From contig CAYXPI010000235.1 of assembly GCA_964467005.1 (NCBI GenBank), positions 1 through 5,042 on the forward strand: a stretch of 5,042 nucleotides of DNA, written 5' to 3'. Position numbers and translations under genes: made by a program. Origin of the DNA: Thermohalobaculum sp964467005. GTDB taxonomy: Bacteria > Pseudomonadota > Alphaproteobacteria > Rhodobacterales > Rhodobacteraceae. The notes below the pieces were generated by a model, which was not told the DNA's origin, made no database searches, and saw nothing but the letters and a program-made list of their open reading frames with translations. Position 1 is the first letter of the stretch. Each line of letters opens with the position of its first letter. Of this stretch, positions 4,948 to 5,042 are shown one piece after another.

Positions 4948-5042
4948 GGTGAACTCGTCAGCGTCATGTAGTCGGCCGGTCTTGTCCTGCCGACGGTCGC
5001 CACCGGCAGGTGGGGATAGCGATCGGCATCGAGCCGCGCCGG
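4944..5042 (-). CDS. istA: istA, IS21 transposase: last 32 residues
   Basis: The frame is open from the right edge of the window and ends at a TGA at 4946-4944. That stop overlaps the istB start codon (ATGA), the usual IS21 arrangement for translational coupling. The peptide begins PARLDADRYPHLPV and contains ADYMTL, resembling the C-terminal end of IstA transposases, where RYP-LPV and a following DY pair are common. None of the catalytic DDE domain is visible, so the integrity of the transposase cannot be judged. The assignment depends partly on the adjacent, clearer istB fragment. Confidence 0.6.
   Translation of the reverse strand, partial: PARLDADRYPHLPVATVGRTRPADYMTLTSSP

Larger units (their letters stand above)
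4716..5042 (-). mobile_element. Remnant of an IS21-family insertion sequence
   Basis: On the minus strand the end of istA and the beginning of istB lie in the order and overlap (ATGA) typical of IS21 elements. The istB part stops near 4716, far short of the full gene and of the left terminal inverted repeat, and it carries a frameshift. The element is therefore dead at this end. It continues beyond the right edge, so its total length and the other end cannot be judged. I saw no recognisable terminal repeat or target duplication at the left junction. Confidence 0.75.

Noticed and set aside
1..5042. CRISPR array, tRNA or rRNA genes, phage or toxin-antitoxin and other defence genes
   Set aside because: No spaced direct repeats, cloverleaf or rRNA-like sequence, and no open frame with recognisable motifs of those systems were seen on either strand.

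Overview
The window is GC-rich and strongly biased to G/C at third codon positions. It carries envelope-protein families typical of Gram-negative bacteria. The style of the proteins and of the insertion-sequence remnant suggests an alphaproteobacterium, perhaps Rhodobacterales; this is an impression from sequence style, not a computed placement.

Layout, left to right. (1) Positions 1-198 hold the 3' end of an unidentified gene whose last residues alternate like terminal beta-barrel strands, with a possible frameshift at a run of five G. (2) Positions 199-353 are a leader with a hairpin followed by a short T run and an excellent ribosome binding site. (3) Positions 354-1823 encode an exported DUF3300 protein with a long, extremely basic C-terminal tail. 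(4) Positions 1871-2794 encode an exported DUF2950 protein, 47 bases downstream and probably in the same transcript. (5) Positions 2795-2928 contain a strong GC hairpin without a T run, then a C-rich, G-poor stretch resembling a Rho-utilisation region. (6) Positions 2929-4611 encode a 560-residue MscS-family channel with a cleavable signal peptide and a very acidic Glu/Ala-rich periplasmic extension. (7) Positions 4612-4715 show no gene. (8) From about 4716 to the right edge, on the minus strand, lies a decayed IS21-family element: the end of istA and a frameshifted, truncated istB.

All three complete genes encode proteins directed to the inner membrane or periplasm. DUF3300 and DUF2950 proteins have no established function, and I recall them as frequent neighbours. 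The hypothesis worth testing is an envelope-stress or osmotic module. In it, a polycationic exported protein (34 Lys/Arg and no Asp/Glu in its last 88 residues) works with a channel whose periplasmic arm is polyanionic (34 acidic against 4 basic residues over 104 positions). This is inference from composition and gene order only; no known defence, secretion or metabolic system is visible.
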